Assembly: GCF_020080835.1 (NCBI RefSeq)
Contig: NC_058160.1
Span: 22,245,152-22,309,151, forward strand
Length of the DNA stretch: 64,000 nt
Source: Cotesia glomerata
Taxonomy: Eukaryota; Arthropoda; Insecta; Hymenoptera; Braconidae
Direction of reading: 5' to 3'
Part shown: positions 1-12,414 of the stretch, one piece after another
Layout of the letters: each line of letters starts with the position of its first letter
Position numbering within the stretch: position 1 is the first letter of the stretch
Notes under the pieces: generated by a model
What the model saw: the letters and a program-made list of their open reading frames with translations, nothing else
Told to the model about the DNA's origin: nothing
Databases searched by the model: none
Translations under genes and position numbers: made by a program

Positions 1-3000
1 TGACTTTAAAGTATCGCTACTCAGTGTATCATTACTCGTAATTGATTCTAAAACAGTGCCATTCAGAGATTCTTGAGGTAAAGTTTCACGAATAATTAAA
101 CTATCTTCCGTCTTCTGCTTCCCTACCTCCAGTATCACCGGTGACTCGTCTTCTTCCTGCTTCTTATTCTTCGGCTCCTTTTCCATAAATTTAATTTGTT
201 CATTACCAGCCTCCGTATCAATTAAACTTTTATCACCCTCAGATGTAACACGTAAGCATTTTTCTTCTCCCTCTTTATCACTTTTTTCAACTTCCAATTT
301 AACTGACGTACTCGTGCTTGAAGTACTTTCCGTGGTTAAACTAGTAGCCGTAGTTGTGGTATTAGTTGAATTTGTATTTATAGTTGAAGTTGTGGCACTA
401 GTTTTCGGATCATTAGCCTCAAAAGTAGGGCCAACTTCATCTAAAATAATACTAAGCTCATCAGCCGCATGATCGAGCAATGAACCAACTTCGCCCTCGA
501 GCAATGCGTCTTTTTTCTTCGCTATCTTGGAAACTATTTTCTCCAAAAAAGAACCCTTGCCCTTGGGCTTGCGTCTTGATAGATCCAAAATAATATCATT
601 CGTCGGCTCAACATTAACAGTGGTCGATACTGTCGCTGTACTGGATTTTGGAATTAGGTTTTCGGCTTTCAAAACCGTATTGTTATCAGAGCTACTAATG
701 TGCCGTTGGATTTCTTGGCTCGCTGTTTCATCCTTGCCATCATTAGCTGAGCATTCAATCATATCACGGGCTTCATCGATGATACTTTCATTAGCAGTAC
801 TATTAGACACTACGCCATTAGCATTATCTGGAGGATTAATATTATCATCACCTAATTCTGTTCGATTATTTTGAATAGTCAGCGCACTATTGCTGCTATT
901 AGAACTACTATTAGCGACAGGGTTTGAATTGTTATTTCCAATGGTATTAGCACTGTTATTATTGTTATTACCGGTATTATTATTCAAATTAATATTATTA
1001 TCGACGGAGGTTTGCACAGTAAGTACAACACTCTGCTGAACTTCAACTGGAATATTAACGCCTTCAGTGAGAATTCCAATCACATTATTTAACGTGCGTT
1101 TGACAATGCGATCACGTTTTAAGCCCCGTGATTTTTTAGGCCTTGATACTCTTGGCTTTGAAACGTTGACAGCCGTCTCCGAGGAATTTTCTTTCCCACT
1201 GTCAATGTTGGAGTTGCTCGACTCTTGCTGAAGGTGCTCGAAACTTAGACTCACTAAATCAGCCGTCACAAGTTTCTTCCTCTCTTCAGGCTCATTGTCT
1301 TCGTAGTCTTCATCATAGTCATCCTCGTTCTTACTATCATCAGCAGTACTACCAACCTCCTCTGAAAATTTTTCATCTTTTTCCCGTTCGCGTTCTCGTT
1401 CTCCTTCATGTTGTTCCGCTACTCCTACTTCATCTTCATTGTCTGGCTCCTTGTCGCTATTATTAACTCTCTTCTCCGGGACTATTGTCATCGGTGAACC
1501 GACTGTGGTTGACTCAAATGCTTTAATTGAACTTAACTCTACCTCAATTGACGATTTTCTTGGTCTTAAGCTTCTTCCAATTGCCGATTCTATTTTTGGT
1601 AAGTTGTCCTCATTATTAGTAATCGTAACCGCAATCGTTTCTGCCGGCTTATCATTGTCATTATCATCATCAACGTCTACTTTATCATTTGTATCTTCTG
1701 AAGAATTTATCCTATTGTTATCTACTTGACCGCAACTCTTCTTTTCACTTGGCGTAGCTTTTTTAGTTGCGCTCTTGTTATCAGTTAAATCTTCGCTAGG
1801 TAAATTTACTAGCTCCTCACAATTTTTGCTACTTTCTTCATTTTTATTCTGACGAGTTATTACTCGGCTGCTAATCTGAGTCACGTTAAAACGATGAAGG
1901 CCACGGCGACGATTACCGCGACCGCGACCGCGACCACGACCACGACCGCGACCTGTCAAAACTTTAACCGGCTGCGAAGCGATACCAATCTGACTAAAAA
2001 GATCGTCTGTTGGACCAAGAAGTTTTTTAACTTCCAGCGGAACTTCCTGCAAATTAGAAAGCTCTTCTAATGATCCCGCCCGACGTTCCTGTCGCGCTTT
2101 ACGCGACTCAACTCTGTTTACATTAGTTTTTTTATCGGGACTCTTTGAGTTCTTTTTAACGTCAGCCGAGTTGTCTACAGTCAACTTGGTTTCTTCCAAA
2201 GAACTACCACCCGGTTTCTTTAGAAGCACATCTTTGTCCTCAATAACATCTGAGGAAACTCTCGGTGAAAGAGACTTCCCTTTTCTCACTCGACGATCCC
2301 GACCTTGTTTCAAACTCACCTCCTCTTTTTCTTCTCCTACCAATTCAACTTTATCACTACTATTATCATTACTGTTACTATTATTACTATTACTATCATT
2401 AACATTGACATTATCATTATTACTGATATTATTATCATCATTATTACTACTGAGACTACTGTTTTCACTACTATCTACACTTTTATTCAATTTTTCGACG
2501 ACCACTCGTTTTTGCCTCCCCCTCGACTTAGCGTTACCATTAGCATTAGCCTTAACTTTACCCCGCAATCCACTTTTACTATTTTTCGACCTAAAGCCGA
2601 GCTTTTTAGCACGTGGATTGCGCTGACCAGTCGACTCGGTTATCGGAGATAAAATTGGAAGATCAGCCGATTTTTCAGGAACTTCTGTAGCAGCGACAGT
2701 CGTCAGTCCGTCGGCTTCCAGCGTAGGCATTTTGTCGTCGGAAGACAATCTTGTAACTCTTTTTCCCACCTCTTCATTGCCGGTAGAAGCTGCCTGTTGT
2801 TTGTTACTGTTATCGGCAATAGTTTTTACTCGTGATCGAGTAACAAGAGATGAACTGGAGTCGTTGGGCTTCACCCGATCGGCACTTTCCGAAGTAACTT
2901 CTGCACTAAAGGATCCCCGAGATGATGCACCTTGGGAAGAAGTACGAGTAAATTTACCATCCGAATTTCGTACCTGGGATTTGGCTTTAATCGATGCGGA

Positions 3001-3639
3001 TGACGGAGTTGAATTTTCAGCGGTTTCAGTTTTTCGCTTGCGTAATCTGATGTTGCTATTTTTAAGAGTCAACAAAGACTTGCCAGTAGTTTTAACATTG
3101 GATTTTTTTAATGTACCTTTAATCTTATTTGTTTGATTAGCCGTCTGTACTTGCTGCTGTTGCTTGTTGATATTTGTCGAGGCGACGGTTGATTTAAAAC
3201 TACTCGAATTTGTGCGCCTCGAATTCATTTTAACGTTATTCTTTTTGCTGACGACTCTTACTCGTTGGGTCGATCGATTATTTAATTTGGAATTCTTGCC
3301 GACTTTACCAGCCACGGATGTACGACGATACTCTGTTGAACTTTCCAACTTTTCCGTATCTTTTAATTCTTTAGATCCCGTAACGCTGGACCTGCTGCTA
3401 CCATTCACGCCGTCATTATCATACTTTTTGTTATGATTATCACTATTACTATCAAGGTGATTGGTTACAGCATCTGTCGGCTTGTAATTACTTATAACAC
3501 TCTCTATCGCCGCGGTAATATTATCACCGCGACAACGCTTGCGTTGAAATAATTTGGCGTTCTTCAGCAATTTGTTTCGCAACATTGTCTTGCTCGATAA
3601 ACGTGATGATTCAGCTGATAGCTTCGATCTTGTCTGTAC
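1..3639 (-). CDS. Large 3' exon of the C2H2 zinc-finger gene (continues past window edge)
   Basis: Minus-strand reading frame open for all 1213 codons and unterminated at base 1. The acceptor is seen at 3640-3641 (minus: gattacag then GTACAGACAAG). It joins in phase 0 to exon 4974-5062, making these residues about 1032-2244 of the long protein. The product is mostly low complexity: basic at the start (LFQRKRCRG), an Asn/Ser/Asp-rich stretch at about 1418-1465, an Arg-Gly repeat (GRGRGRGRGRGN) at about 1595, an acidic DDYDEDYEDNE block at about 1800, and less degenerate blocks such as LDLSRRKPKGKGSF at about 2048 followed by a helical-looking segment. No enzymatic domain was recognised. The RG and basic stretches are compatible with a chromatin or nucleic-acid role, which is inference. 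Plus-strand ORFs over this interval are antisense shadows. Confidence 0.85.
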
Positions 3640-4973
3640 CTGTAATCAGATGAATTATAAATTAATAATTATCAACAAAGATATGCTTTTCAGACATTAG
3701 TATTTTGTATAGTTTTAATTTGGTTCTAAAAATTATGAAAGTCAATAATTGATAGAATATTAAGGGATTGTGCAATCAGAATTAAAAACAAAATTGATTT
3801 TTGTTTTTTTTTTTTGCATTTTCTTGAATTATATCTCAAAAATATTTCTTGAAAATGTTAAATAAATAAATAAATTGAAAGTTTCAAAACCTGGGCTTTC
3901 AATTTTTTGAAAAAAATTTTTTTGGGGATGAATTAATTTTTTTTTAATTAATTTGGGTAGTTTTAAAACGAAAGTTGTTGTAATGAAATTCAATTAAAAT
4001 TCATAATTTTTGAGTAATAAATTTTTCACAATTGTACAAAAATTGCGCCTAGACTAAAACTTGACGGAATTGAATAAAATTTTCACAGTTTATTGTAAGT
4101 ATAAAAAAATAGTACTTAATTGAATAATTTATTTTTTAATTTAAATATTTTTTTTACTTTAAACTATAGTTTTTTTTTTTTTTTTTTCTACAAAACTCGC
4201 AAATAAATTGTTAGATGCTGTCATTTTCTTAATTTTTAAAATAAACAAAAAAGCCTCGATCAAGTACTAGATTAACAATTAAACTAATGGTTTTTTCTTG
4301 TTTGATTGGTTTTGAGTGAACTAATAAAAAGTTACGACAGTCATTGGGAAATTTTTGTCAAGTCAAGTTAAAATACTATATAATAATTTGGTATTATTAA
4401 TTTTGTAAAATACAAATTCATTATTGTCAAATAAAAATTGATTAAAAATCTTAATTTGCTTATGCCTCAGATTGCACCTTACCCTTTAATAGTAAATAAG
4501 TAGTTTTAATACATTTAAAAAATCTATCTCAATAAATTTATATTTATAGAAAGACTTGAAATATTTTTTCCGAAAATTTTAATTCCTAGTCTTCTAATAA
4601 GACATGGCAAAAAAGTTCAATAGCTGTTCGGCATTAGGCGAGAAGTAATGAAGAAGAGAAGATCTGAATAATAATGCAATTAGGCCGAAGTTAATATAAT
4701 TTAATAATAAAGTAATAATGTACATCATAAAAGGTGACAATTTGGAATAAAAAACCGTAGGATTATTTGCCCTACTAAACATTCAAGTCAGGATATGTCT
4801 ACATATGTACGTAAGCACGTTTAAACGGGGCTGTTCTGATCAATACTCGACTTATATTTACTCGCGCGTTGCGCAAGGCTGTTATCCTATCAATTTTTAT
4901 TTCATTTAGTCTTTTAGCGCAATGGACCTCAATTAATCATCAGATGCAACCCTGATGTGTTATTTAATCTTAC
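3640..4973 (-). other. Intron of the zinc-finger gene
   Basis: AT-rich 1.33-kb interval with homopolymer A/T runs and no supported coding content. It is bounded on the minus strand by donor GTAAGA (4973-4968) and an acceptor AG at 3641-3640. The small minus-strand ORF near 4594-4782 has no coding character. Confidence 0.75.
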
Positions 4974-5062
4974 TTTTCGTGGTCCTTCGGCTGTTTCCTG
5001 TACGTCTCTGCGGGTTGATCGCTTGGGAGGCAAATTTGCCAACATTTTCTGGATACTCTCAT
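4974..5062 (-). CDS. 89-nt internal exon of the zinc-finger gene
   Basis: On the minus strand, acceptor tttttcgcag precedes ATGAGAGTATCC and the exon ends CGAAAA before GTAAGATT. It encodes (x)ESIQKMLANLPPKRSTRRD then VQETAEGPRK. The 5' side supplies two bases of a split codon and the 3' side is phase 0, matching exon 1-3639. The 5' phase matches the donor at 6069 (giving His) and also the donor at 30062 (giving Asp). It can therefore follow either exon 6070-9009 or, if that is skipped, exon 30063-30194. Consensus splice sites, sustained frame and coding composition support it. Confidence 0.8.
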
Positions 5063-6043
5063 CTGCGAAAAATGTGTCAATATTAATATTGATATTAATT
5101 TATTATTTGTAAAATTACTTTCTATTTTTCTTTCTTTAATTTTTTTTTTTATATGTTATTTTATACTTTAGACAGTAATTTTTCAAATGAATAAACTAAT
5201 TTTTGAATTAGATTGGATGCACGATTTATCTGCGTTGGATCATGAACATGAAAAATTTATTAATTTAAAAGTTCCGATACATGACAGCTGTCAAGTTTTT
5301 AAAAATTTATCGTTCTGCATGCTTGCGTATCGATATAAACCACTCACGGGTGAAAGGATAAAAAATTGCACATAACACAATTTTTTTTAAAGACGAATTT
5401 AGATAAAAAATTCTAATAAAAAAATGGTTTCTAGGCACGATGATTTGAAGTTATTCAATTTTTTTAACATCAGTAAAAAAGAAAAAATAAAATTATCGGT
5501 TAAAAAAAAAACGAAAAATACTTTTTTTGAAATAATTTATACCTCAGTAAAAAATTATCGTGACTAAATTAAAGAGAAAAAATTTATTAAAAAGTTTTTA
5601 GTTTACTTTTGTAATAATATGTTCGACAAACTTATATTTCATCATTTTATTCCGTTCTAAAAACTAAAAAATTTTCAAAACTCAAAAGTTATAACACTCT
5701 TCAGGCAATAAATAAATTAATCTCAAGATAAAAAAAAAATATATCCATAATCCAAAAATTTGACATAAAAAAATTAAGTAATTTTATTTAAATATATTTC
5801 GTTTTATTTCTATAAAAACGCTCGAGGTACTTTTAAAAAGTTGTCGAGTTTCATTCAGAGAAATATGATATCAACTTGTGATTTAAATATACCGTACTAT
5901 TTTTCACAAATTATAAACTCCAAAGCGTTTTAATTTTTCACCGTTTCTTCTTTCACTGGGAACTAAAATAAAGAACTAAATAAACCCAAGTGATCCTTAA
6001 ACACCCAATTAAAAAACAAACTTAAAAAAAAAAAAAATAAAAC
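5063..6043 (-). other. Intron, or 3' UTR of the intron-retained form
   Basis: AT-rich 1-kb interval between the two minus-strand exons. In an unspliced transcript it would be 3' UTR after the TAG at 6044-6046. AATAAA on the minus strand occurs near 5803 and 5648 as possible polyadenylation signals. The 62-codon plus ORF at 5187-5375 shows no recognisable protein. Confidence 0.55.
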
Positions 6044-9009
6044 CTAAACAAGATAATAAACCAGCTTACGATCACTCGGACGAACTCGCGGTCCGCTGGG
6101 CTGTTTTTCCCTGGGCTGATTGACCCTCGTCGTCTGGGAATTCTGTATATTTCTCTTCATCCCCCGTTGTCTTCGCCTCCGGCTTCTACTTCCGAAGGGC
6201 CGCCACTTGCCTTTTTTCCTTCCGTTTCCAAAAAGCCCTGACAACCAGGACTGGTCCCCTCCGCACTCCAGCATATGTCTATGAAGCTCTGCAATAGTTG
6301 AGCAGAGTTTCGAGCACTTGGTGCAAACTTTTTCCTCGGCTCCTTTGGCCTTCAAAGAAGGAATCGACAGATTAGAAAGATTGTGCCCAGGTAAGAACAA
6401 ATGCTTGTAAAGCTCGCGCTGGTCCCCAGAAAACTCGAAGTGGGAGCACCAGACATGAGGATGGGCGAGGATTTTGTGCTCTTCTATCTCCTTTAAAGTC
6501 AAGTACCTTGAAAAGCAAGCCCCGCATACATAAACCCTTGGTTTTGACCATTCACCCGTGAGCTCTGCATACACTATTTCATCTTTCTTGGCCGGCTCTG
6601 GAGCTGGACACTTGTCCCACCGCTTCAACTTCATAAAACTACTGAATTCATGAGAAAACTCAGTAGCATCTGAATTTGATTTTTTATTACCCGTATCGTT
6701 AGCAACCGAATGCAAATCACTTCCAGTAACTGATCCAGTATCCGGACGAGTATCAATAGTTGATGCATCAGATACTGATACTGGTTTATCTTCAGCGAAG
6801 CGCGTCGCCTTATCCAGATCGGTGGACTCAATCATCGGCTTCTCCTTCAAATCAGTCTGCCTATCTAGAGAAGAACTATTAGACAGTCTATTCTGCAAAC
6901 TTTTTTCCTCAATTATCTGCTGCTTCTTTCTTAAGGTCAGCTGGGTGTATATGTCGAACTTGCTGAGGTCCTTTATCGAATAACTCCACTGTTCCTTTCC
7001 GTCGTACTTCCGAGGGAAATTGTACTTTTCAAAAGATACCCGTCGTGGGTGTAACCAACTAGTTTTACAGGGTTTCTGTGCATACTTGCTAGAATTTTCA
7101 GACTTGTCGGTTGCTGGGCACTCTTTACTATCGACAGGCGTGGCTGCAGTTAAAGAAATATCGATAGGACACTGGATTTGACTGACGGGTTCATGGAACG
7201 TTTGGTGATGCTGTAATGGAGACTGAGATTGGGAAGTAGTCGGTTGAGGTTGAGGTTGAGGTTGAAGTTGAGGTCGATGTTGAGGTTTAAGTTGAAAGTG
7301 GAGTTGAAGTTGAGATAGAGAAGGCGAATTGCCCTGTAATTTATCAATGATAACACGAATAATCTCAAAAAATTGGTCATCCAATTCCTCTTCGTGTATT
7401 TCAGTATTACTTATTTTAGAAGTCTTATGAACATTAAGGAAGTGAATTTTCAAAGCTTCGGAGTTCAGATATCTGGTGCAGCAATAATGACAAGCATGAT
7501 ACTTGTTTGGATGGCGAAAAACCATGTGGACGAATAATTCCGTCAAGGTATCTGCACCAGGAACACTAAAAGGTTTTTCGGTGCAGTATAGGCAGTTTGA
7601 ACCGCTCTTGCGGGCACTTCTCTCGCTACGTCTTTCCCCTTTAAGCTGATGAAACCGCTCTGTGTGACGTTGTTGAAGCGAAATTGATGAAAATGTACGG
7701 TTGCAGTAGAGGCACAAATGTTTCACTGGCGGCGATTTAACGTCGGGGGAGTTGGACTTTGAAATTGATGACGTTGGAGATGACGACGGCGTTGGTTTTG
7801 GCGTTGAAGTTGAAGAAGAAGAAAAAGATGATGATAAAGATAAAGAAGAAGAAGAAAACTTTGGAGATAGTTGCAATGAAGCTGTATGCTCAGACTCGCA
7901 TAGTTTCAAAACAGGCGCTACTTTTTCCAGCGGCAAACTGCAGTGAAGACCAAACGACCCTACGGATTTCGCAGGATTATCAGGAGAATCATTTTGAACT
8001 ATGTCACTCAGCAAATCATTCAGTAAATCACGACACACTGTCCCAATGTCCTCGCTAGGTGCTAAGTTTGATTTGCTGCAAAATTTACCGCCTGTTAGCT
8101 GCTCGTTCGTTTCTGGCCTATCTGAGCCCGGCTCAATGACATCCAGGGTGTTAGTCTTAGTCTTAGTTTTAGTAACAGCAACATCTACACTAAAATTCAA
8201 CGAGGAAGAAGACGGTAAAGGCGATACTATTAAATCTTTGGCTTTAGCAGATACTTTATTGCCTTCGCTGTTTATCGAAATCGCATCAACTTCCTTTTGC
8301 TCCGTCGGAGTTTTCTCCGCCTCTTTCGTCCCGGATAAAGACAAATCATTTTTGTCTTGCTGATCAACATCTGGGACGGCAGGCTCAACAACACTTTGGC
8401 CGCCTTCATCGGCACTTATTCTTTCTCTCGGCTGGTCTTTTTGAGTGTCAGCAGGGGTTTTAAACCTCGCGGAGTCTTCGGTGTCAATCACTCGGTTTAT
8501 TTCGCCGCTGCCAGGCTGGCCCTCCGTTTCCGCGTCCTTGATGACTCCATTTAATACAGTCATAACGTATTTTTCTAGGGTCTCGAGATTTCTCTCGACG
8601 CTGTCGCGGTCTTCGCTGTCTTTAGGAGTTTTGCTCTTTGAGTCACCGGTGGCTGCTGATTCAGGTACTTTCCTCTTCAAATTGTTTATCACGTTAGACA
8701 ACCGGCTGCGCTTGTCCTGGGCTGATTGACTTCGACACACAGTAGTCTGATGATGGTTGTGGTTTGAATAAGAATTGTTATTACTATTACTAATATTGTT
8801 ACTATAGTTACTGTTGTTACTGTTTATGGTGTAGTAACTGTGATGTTTATCTTGGTAGTGAAGCTGCTGCTGTTGATTTAGAGCTAATTCACCATGATTG
8901 TGCGTCGAGGCGACCATTATCTTGCTCGCCGTCGGCAGGGAAAAACGACCGATCGGACTCGCCTCGACGCAAGTACCTCTTCCATCCGCAACGTCCGCTG
9001 GTGAAGTCT
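6044..9009 (-). CDS. Main exon of a C2H2 zinc-finger nuclear protein
   Basis: The acceptor on the minus strand is ttgcag at 9013-9010. The frame is open from 9009, so the ATG at 8917 is internal and 31 residues precede it (TSPADVADGRG...TASKI). Joined to exon 30063-30126 it gives 1009 residues ending at TAG 6044. A donor GTAAGC at 6069-6064 instead makes the exon 6070-9009 (2940 nt) and continues in phase into 5062. Fingers by 1009-aa numbering: CLYC..H at about 454-475, CLYC at 494-523, CHYC at 528-548, CGAC at 850-871, a CSHF variant at about 875-897 and a C2HC-like CTKC at 914-936. A strongly basic KWRPFGSRSRRRRQRGMKRN segment lies at about 955-975. The N-terminus is Ser/Asn-rich, and a (PQ)n tract sits near 7240-7265. 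It is probably a nuclear DNA- or RNA-binding regulator; the orthologue is not recognised with certainty. Confidence 0.9.
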
Positions 9010-9189
9010 CTGCAATTTAAACAAATTATTTTAATTAAGTAATGTATTTATCAAAATTTTTAATATTAACAAAAAAAAGTTATCATAAGCTATGCATTTT
9101 GTTTAAAAACATGAAAGTTTTAAATTTTTTATGAGATATCCGATGATTTTTAGGAATTTTTTTAACCAATCAATTATTATAAAGACAAA

Positions 9190-9540
9190 AGGCTGGCAAT
9201 ATCCTAATCGGCCCGGTACCTGTATTTCGAAAGAGTGGGACCAGGGTTCGATTCCAACACGCACCACTATTTTCAGTGATTATAAAATAAAGAGAATATG
9301 TGCGTTACGTTGCCAGCATCTGTACCGACCGGGTTATCTGTGGTTTCCCCGTGTAGTTATGCAAGTAAAAAATATTATTATAGAAGTACTCCATACTACT
9401 TAAGGTCGTAATGCAAATGCAGGTACTGATTATAACGCAAAAGTCGGCCACAGTCGCAGGACAGTGTGATTATAAGTGGAAAATAATATGTTGAACGCAA
9501 AGAAACCAAGTATTAGTTGAAAGGGCGAAAGCCAAAAAAA
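9190..9540 (+). repeat. tRNA-derived SINE-like element
   Basis: There is an RNA polymerase III B-box match GGTTCGATTCC at about 9246-9256, with an A-box-like GGCTGGCAATATCCTAATCGG about 40 nt upstream. A tail with CTGTGGTTTCCCCGTGTAG and GTCGGCCACAGTCGC motifs follows, as seen in insect tRNA-derived SINEs. It does not fold as an intact tRNA. Ends are approximate. Confidence 0.6.
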
Positions 9541-9956
9541 AAGTATAACATTAAGAGAGTTATATGATAACAATAGAGGCACTTGAGTGGAATTACTGTG
9601 GTAATAGCAAAAATGTGGAGAATACGGTTACAGTCTTGTAAAAACCAAAATAGGTATACAAGTAAAAACGATATAATAATATTATAAAGACAATTTTTAG
9701 ATAAATAGAAATGTGGAAATTAAAAAAAAAAACTACGATATTTGCTTGAAATATTTTCTCAGCACTAATTTATTTTTCTTTTACGATACAACCTAACAAT
9801 TTTCAGGTGTTTGCTGATTTCAGTATCAGAATTTTTTTTTAGAAAATAAAATTTCATATAAAAATAGTGTGTGTGTTAGACTTTTAAATGACTTGACCAA
9901 TCGAAAGATTATTATTGCCATTTTATTTCATGTGAGTTTGAATCAATTGGGCTCGG

Positions 9957-10440
9957 TATCTTTTGAAAAATCTCAAAAATAAAATTTTCAGAAAAATGTT
10001 TTTGTTTAGAATAACTTTTAAACTCGTTTATCGATCGATTCCAAAAACTAACCAGCTCTTTACCTCAAAAAACAACATCGATTGCCGCACACCTAATCAA
10101 AAGTTCATTCGTTCAAGAGAAATTGTTATCGAAAAATTTGGAAAAAAATGTTTTTTTAAATAACTTTGAAATTTCTGTTGGGATTACTTCGCAAGTAAGA
10201 GATAATCTTTTTATGCTTAAAAAACTGCGTTGATTGCCGTAAACCGCATCAAAATCGGTCAAATCGTTCGAGAGATATTTAATTTTTAAAAATTCCAAAA
10301 AAATGTTTTTTTAACATAACTTCAAAATCTTTACGTTGAATCATTTGGTAGGTAATAAATAATCTTTTGGTGCATTAAAACTGCTTCGAATACTGCAAGC
10401 CTCATCACAAACGATTGATTCGATCGGAAGATAAGGCAAT
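9957..10440 (+). repeat. Degenerate copy of the GAGCTC/(GT)n repeat family (body part)
   Basis: It carries the family's body motifs, such as TCGATCGATTCCAAAAACTA, TCGATTGCCG and CTTTGAAATTTCTGTTGGGATT, all diverged relative to 41398-42434 and 52095-53375. It lacks the (GT)n and left-end modules. Confidence 0.5.
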
Positions 10441-11165
10441 TCAGAATTTTCAAAAATGTATGTACTAAATTTTCAAAAAAGTATGTACTAACAACCACTA
10501 AATTTTCAAGCGATTATTATCTCTGAACAATGTACAATTACTTAACTATGAATATTTAAAGTTTCATTTTTATTTTTAGTGCTCGTAATGAAACACATAA
10601 AATTTTTCAAGTATTATTTTATTTCATAATTTAACAATTTTTTTTAATAATTTAGAATTTAAATTATAATTTGTAAAGATTAAGGATTTAGGTAATAAAT
10701 TTTGGACAAAAATTCTAATACTTTCTTCATTTCAACAGAATTTTTTTTGATTGAAATAAATAATAAGAATTTTCCTAATCTAATACGAATGATTTTGAAG
10801 TCTACAGACCATTTGACTAATTGTTAATTTTGAATTAACACTAAAAAAATATTTTTCAAAATTTACACTCATAGTTTATAAAAATTCCTACATCTGGATT
10901 TTTTTTACAATGATTTGTGTTAAAAAAAAATTCTAAAAATTGTGAGATATTTACTAATTTTAATGCCATTCTAGTAAAAAGTCAAAAATTTACCGTCATT
11001 GCGTCAAAAAAATTCTCAATTCGAAATCTTAACTTTAAAAACGTACATTGAGCTTCACCGGATTTAATTAGACCTATTTAGACTTGAAACCTGACATGAA
11101 CTTCTCTGACAGATAAAAGGGTTGAATTAAACCTAAATAGGTTTGAACTTTAAAGCTAACGAAGA
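10441..11165. other. AT-rich intronic sequence, nothing recognised
   Basis: Unique-looking AT-rich sequence interrupting the degenerate repeat copy. No ORF, RNA or repeat was recognised with confidence. Confidence 0.4.
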
Positions 11166-11295
11166 GCTCGAAAAACTATGCAAGTTGTATTTTTGAGCTC
11201 AAAACTTTGGAGTACACAATTTACTGAGTGTTTTGAACTCGTACATAGTGGGAAGTTCCAGGGATGGTCTGCGGGATCATCCGTTTTCGGGATTT
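11166..11295 (+). repeat. Degenerate right end of the GAGCTC/(GT)n repeat family
   Basis: It contains GAAGAGCTCGAAAAACT, TTTTGAGCTCAAAA and GTGGGAAGTTCCAGGGATGG followed by ATCATCCGTTTTC, a diverged form of the family's right end. It probably belongs with 9957-10440, separated by inserted sequence. Confidence 0.5.
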
Positions 11296-12334
11296 ATTTG
11301 GTTGTAGAAAAAATGTGAGGTATTGTTGATGAAATATTATTGTAATAATTTTAATTTTACAAATATCTATCTATAAAATATTCCCTACAATTTCATAAAG
11401 TACCCACGCTTTCTTACCGCAAAATAGATTCTTTTATTAATCAGTCTATTATTATTTTAAATCTATCCAGAATTATTTTTTCTTTTTATTTTTTTGAATT
11501 TTAACTTTTTCGTATCAAAAAAATTTCATGCAAAATTTAAATCTGAAACTTTCACAGCGATAGAAACATCTCACCAGAGATCAACAAATTTACTATTCAA
11601 ATTGTATAACATTAGCGTTAACAGTACTGTATATTATACAATATAAAAATAAAAAGAAATAAAAATGAACGAGTTTGGTTATTCATAAATGTTGAGCATT
11701 AATGGGTTAAAAAGTGAATTTTGTTGTAAATTAAATACGCGACAGCTGGATCGATAACAAGTGAGTAAACTGGTAACCTCATTATCTCGTGGTTTCTCTT
11801 GTTCTCATTCTTTATAGACTTCCCCTTTCCCTTTGGAGCCGTCGGTATACTATATGTATACACACATATATGCTATACCTTCTATACTATACGATAGTCG
11901 ATTCTTATTTCAAAGTTAATAAATGAGTTACTATGTCATTCACATGTTTTGTCCAAGTCCAATCCCAACTAGTAATTAAAAAGGAAAAAAAACTCAACGA
12001 GAAAAAGTAAAAAAAAAAAAATTAAATATAACTCTATATGTAATGGGAAAAACGGCCCCTTCTCCTTCTTTTTAACTTGCAGGTTTATTATTTTTCAGTT
12101 GTTTGTTGGTTGGGTTTTCTGTCGTTTGCAGTCACACATTGAAAATAAAAATCCTTCTTCAACGAGACCTTTATCCGGAAGTCCAGTAAGCCCAACCGCG
12201 ACGAGGGAAGCGGTCGCAGGGAGAATCGATAACTGCCCCTACTACTATCAAAGGGGTTGCTACCTCGGCACTTCTATACATTTGGATTGTACATATGTAT
12301 GTTCTACATCTACATACTTGTGTATATACCTACG

Positions 12335-12336
<2 letters not shown>
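11296..12336. other. Intronic unique sequence with a GC-richer island
   Basis: No gene was recognised. The stretch 12160-12260 is clearly GC-richer than its surroundings, including CCAACCGCGACGAGGGAAGC. It could be an enhancer or an untranslated exon; nothing decides this. Confidence 0.35.

Positions 12337-12411
<75 letters not shown>
12337..12411. repeat. (TA)n microsatellite, about 75 bp
   Basis: Uninterrupted alternating T and A. It generates the tyrosine/isoleucine ORFs around 12099-12520, which are spurious. Confidence 0.97.

Positions 12412-12414
<3 letters not shown>

Noticed and set aside
527..3436. Five plus-strand ORFs rich in Ser, Leu, Thr and Ile
   Set aside because: They are antisense to a 1213-codon minus-strand open frame with an acceptor and in-phase joining. 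Their composition mirrors its Asn/Ser/Asp codons.
9190..9265. Possible tRNA gene from the GGTTCGATTCC box
   Set aside because: No cloverleaf with a matching acceptor stem or anticodon arm. The tail has SINE features.
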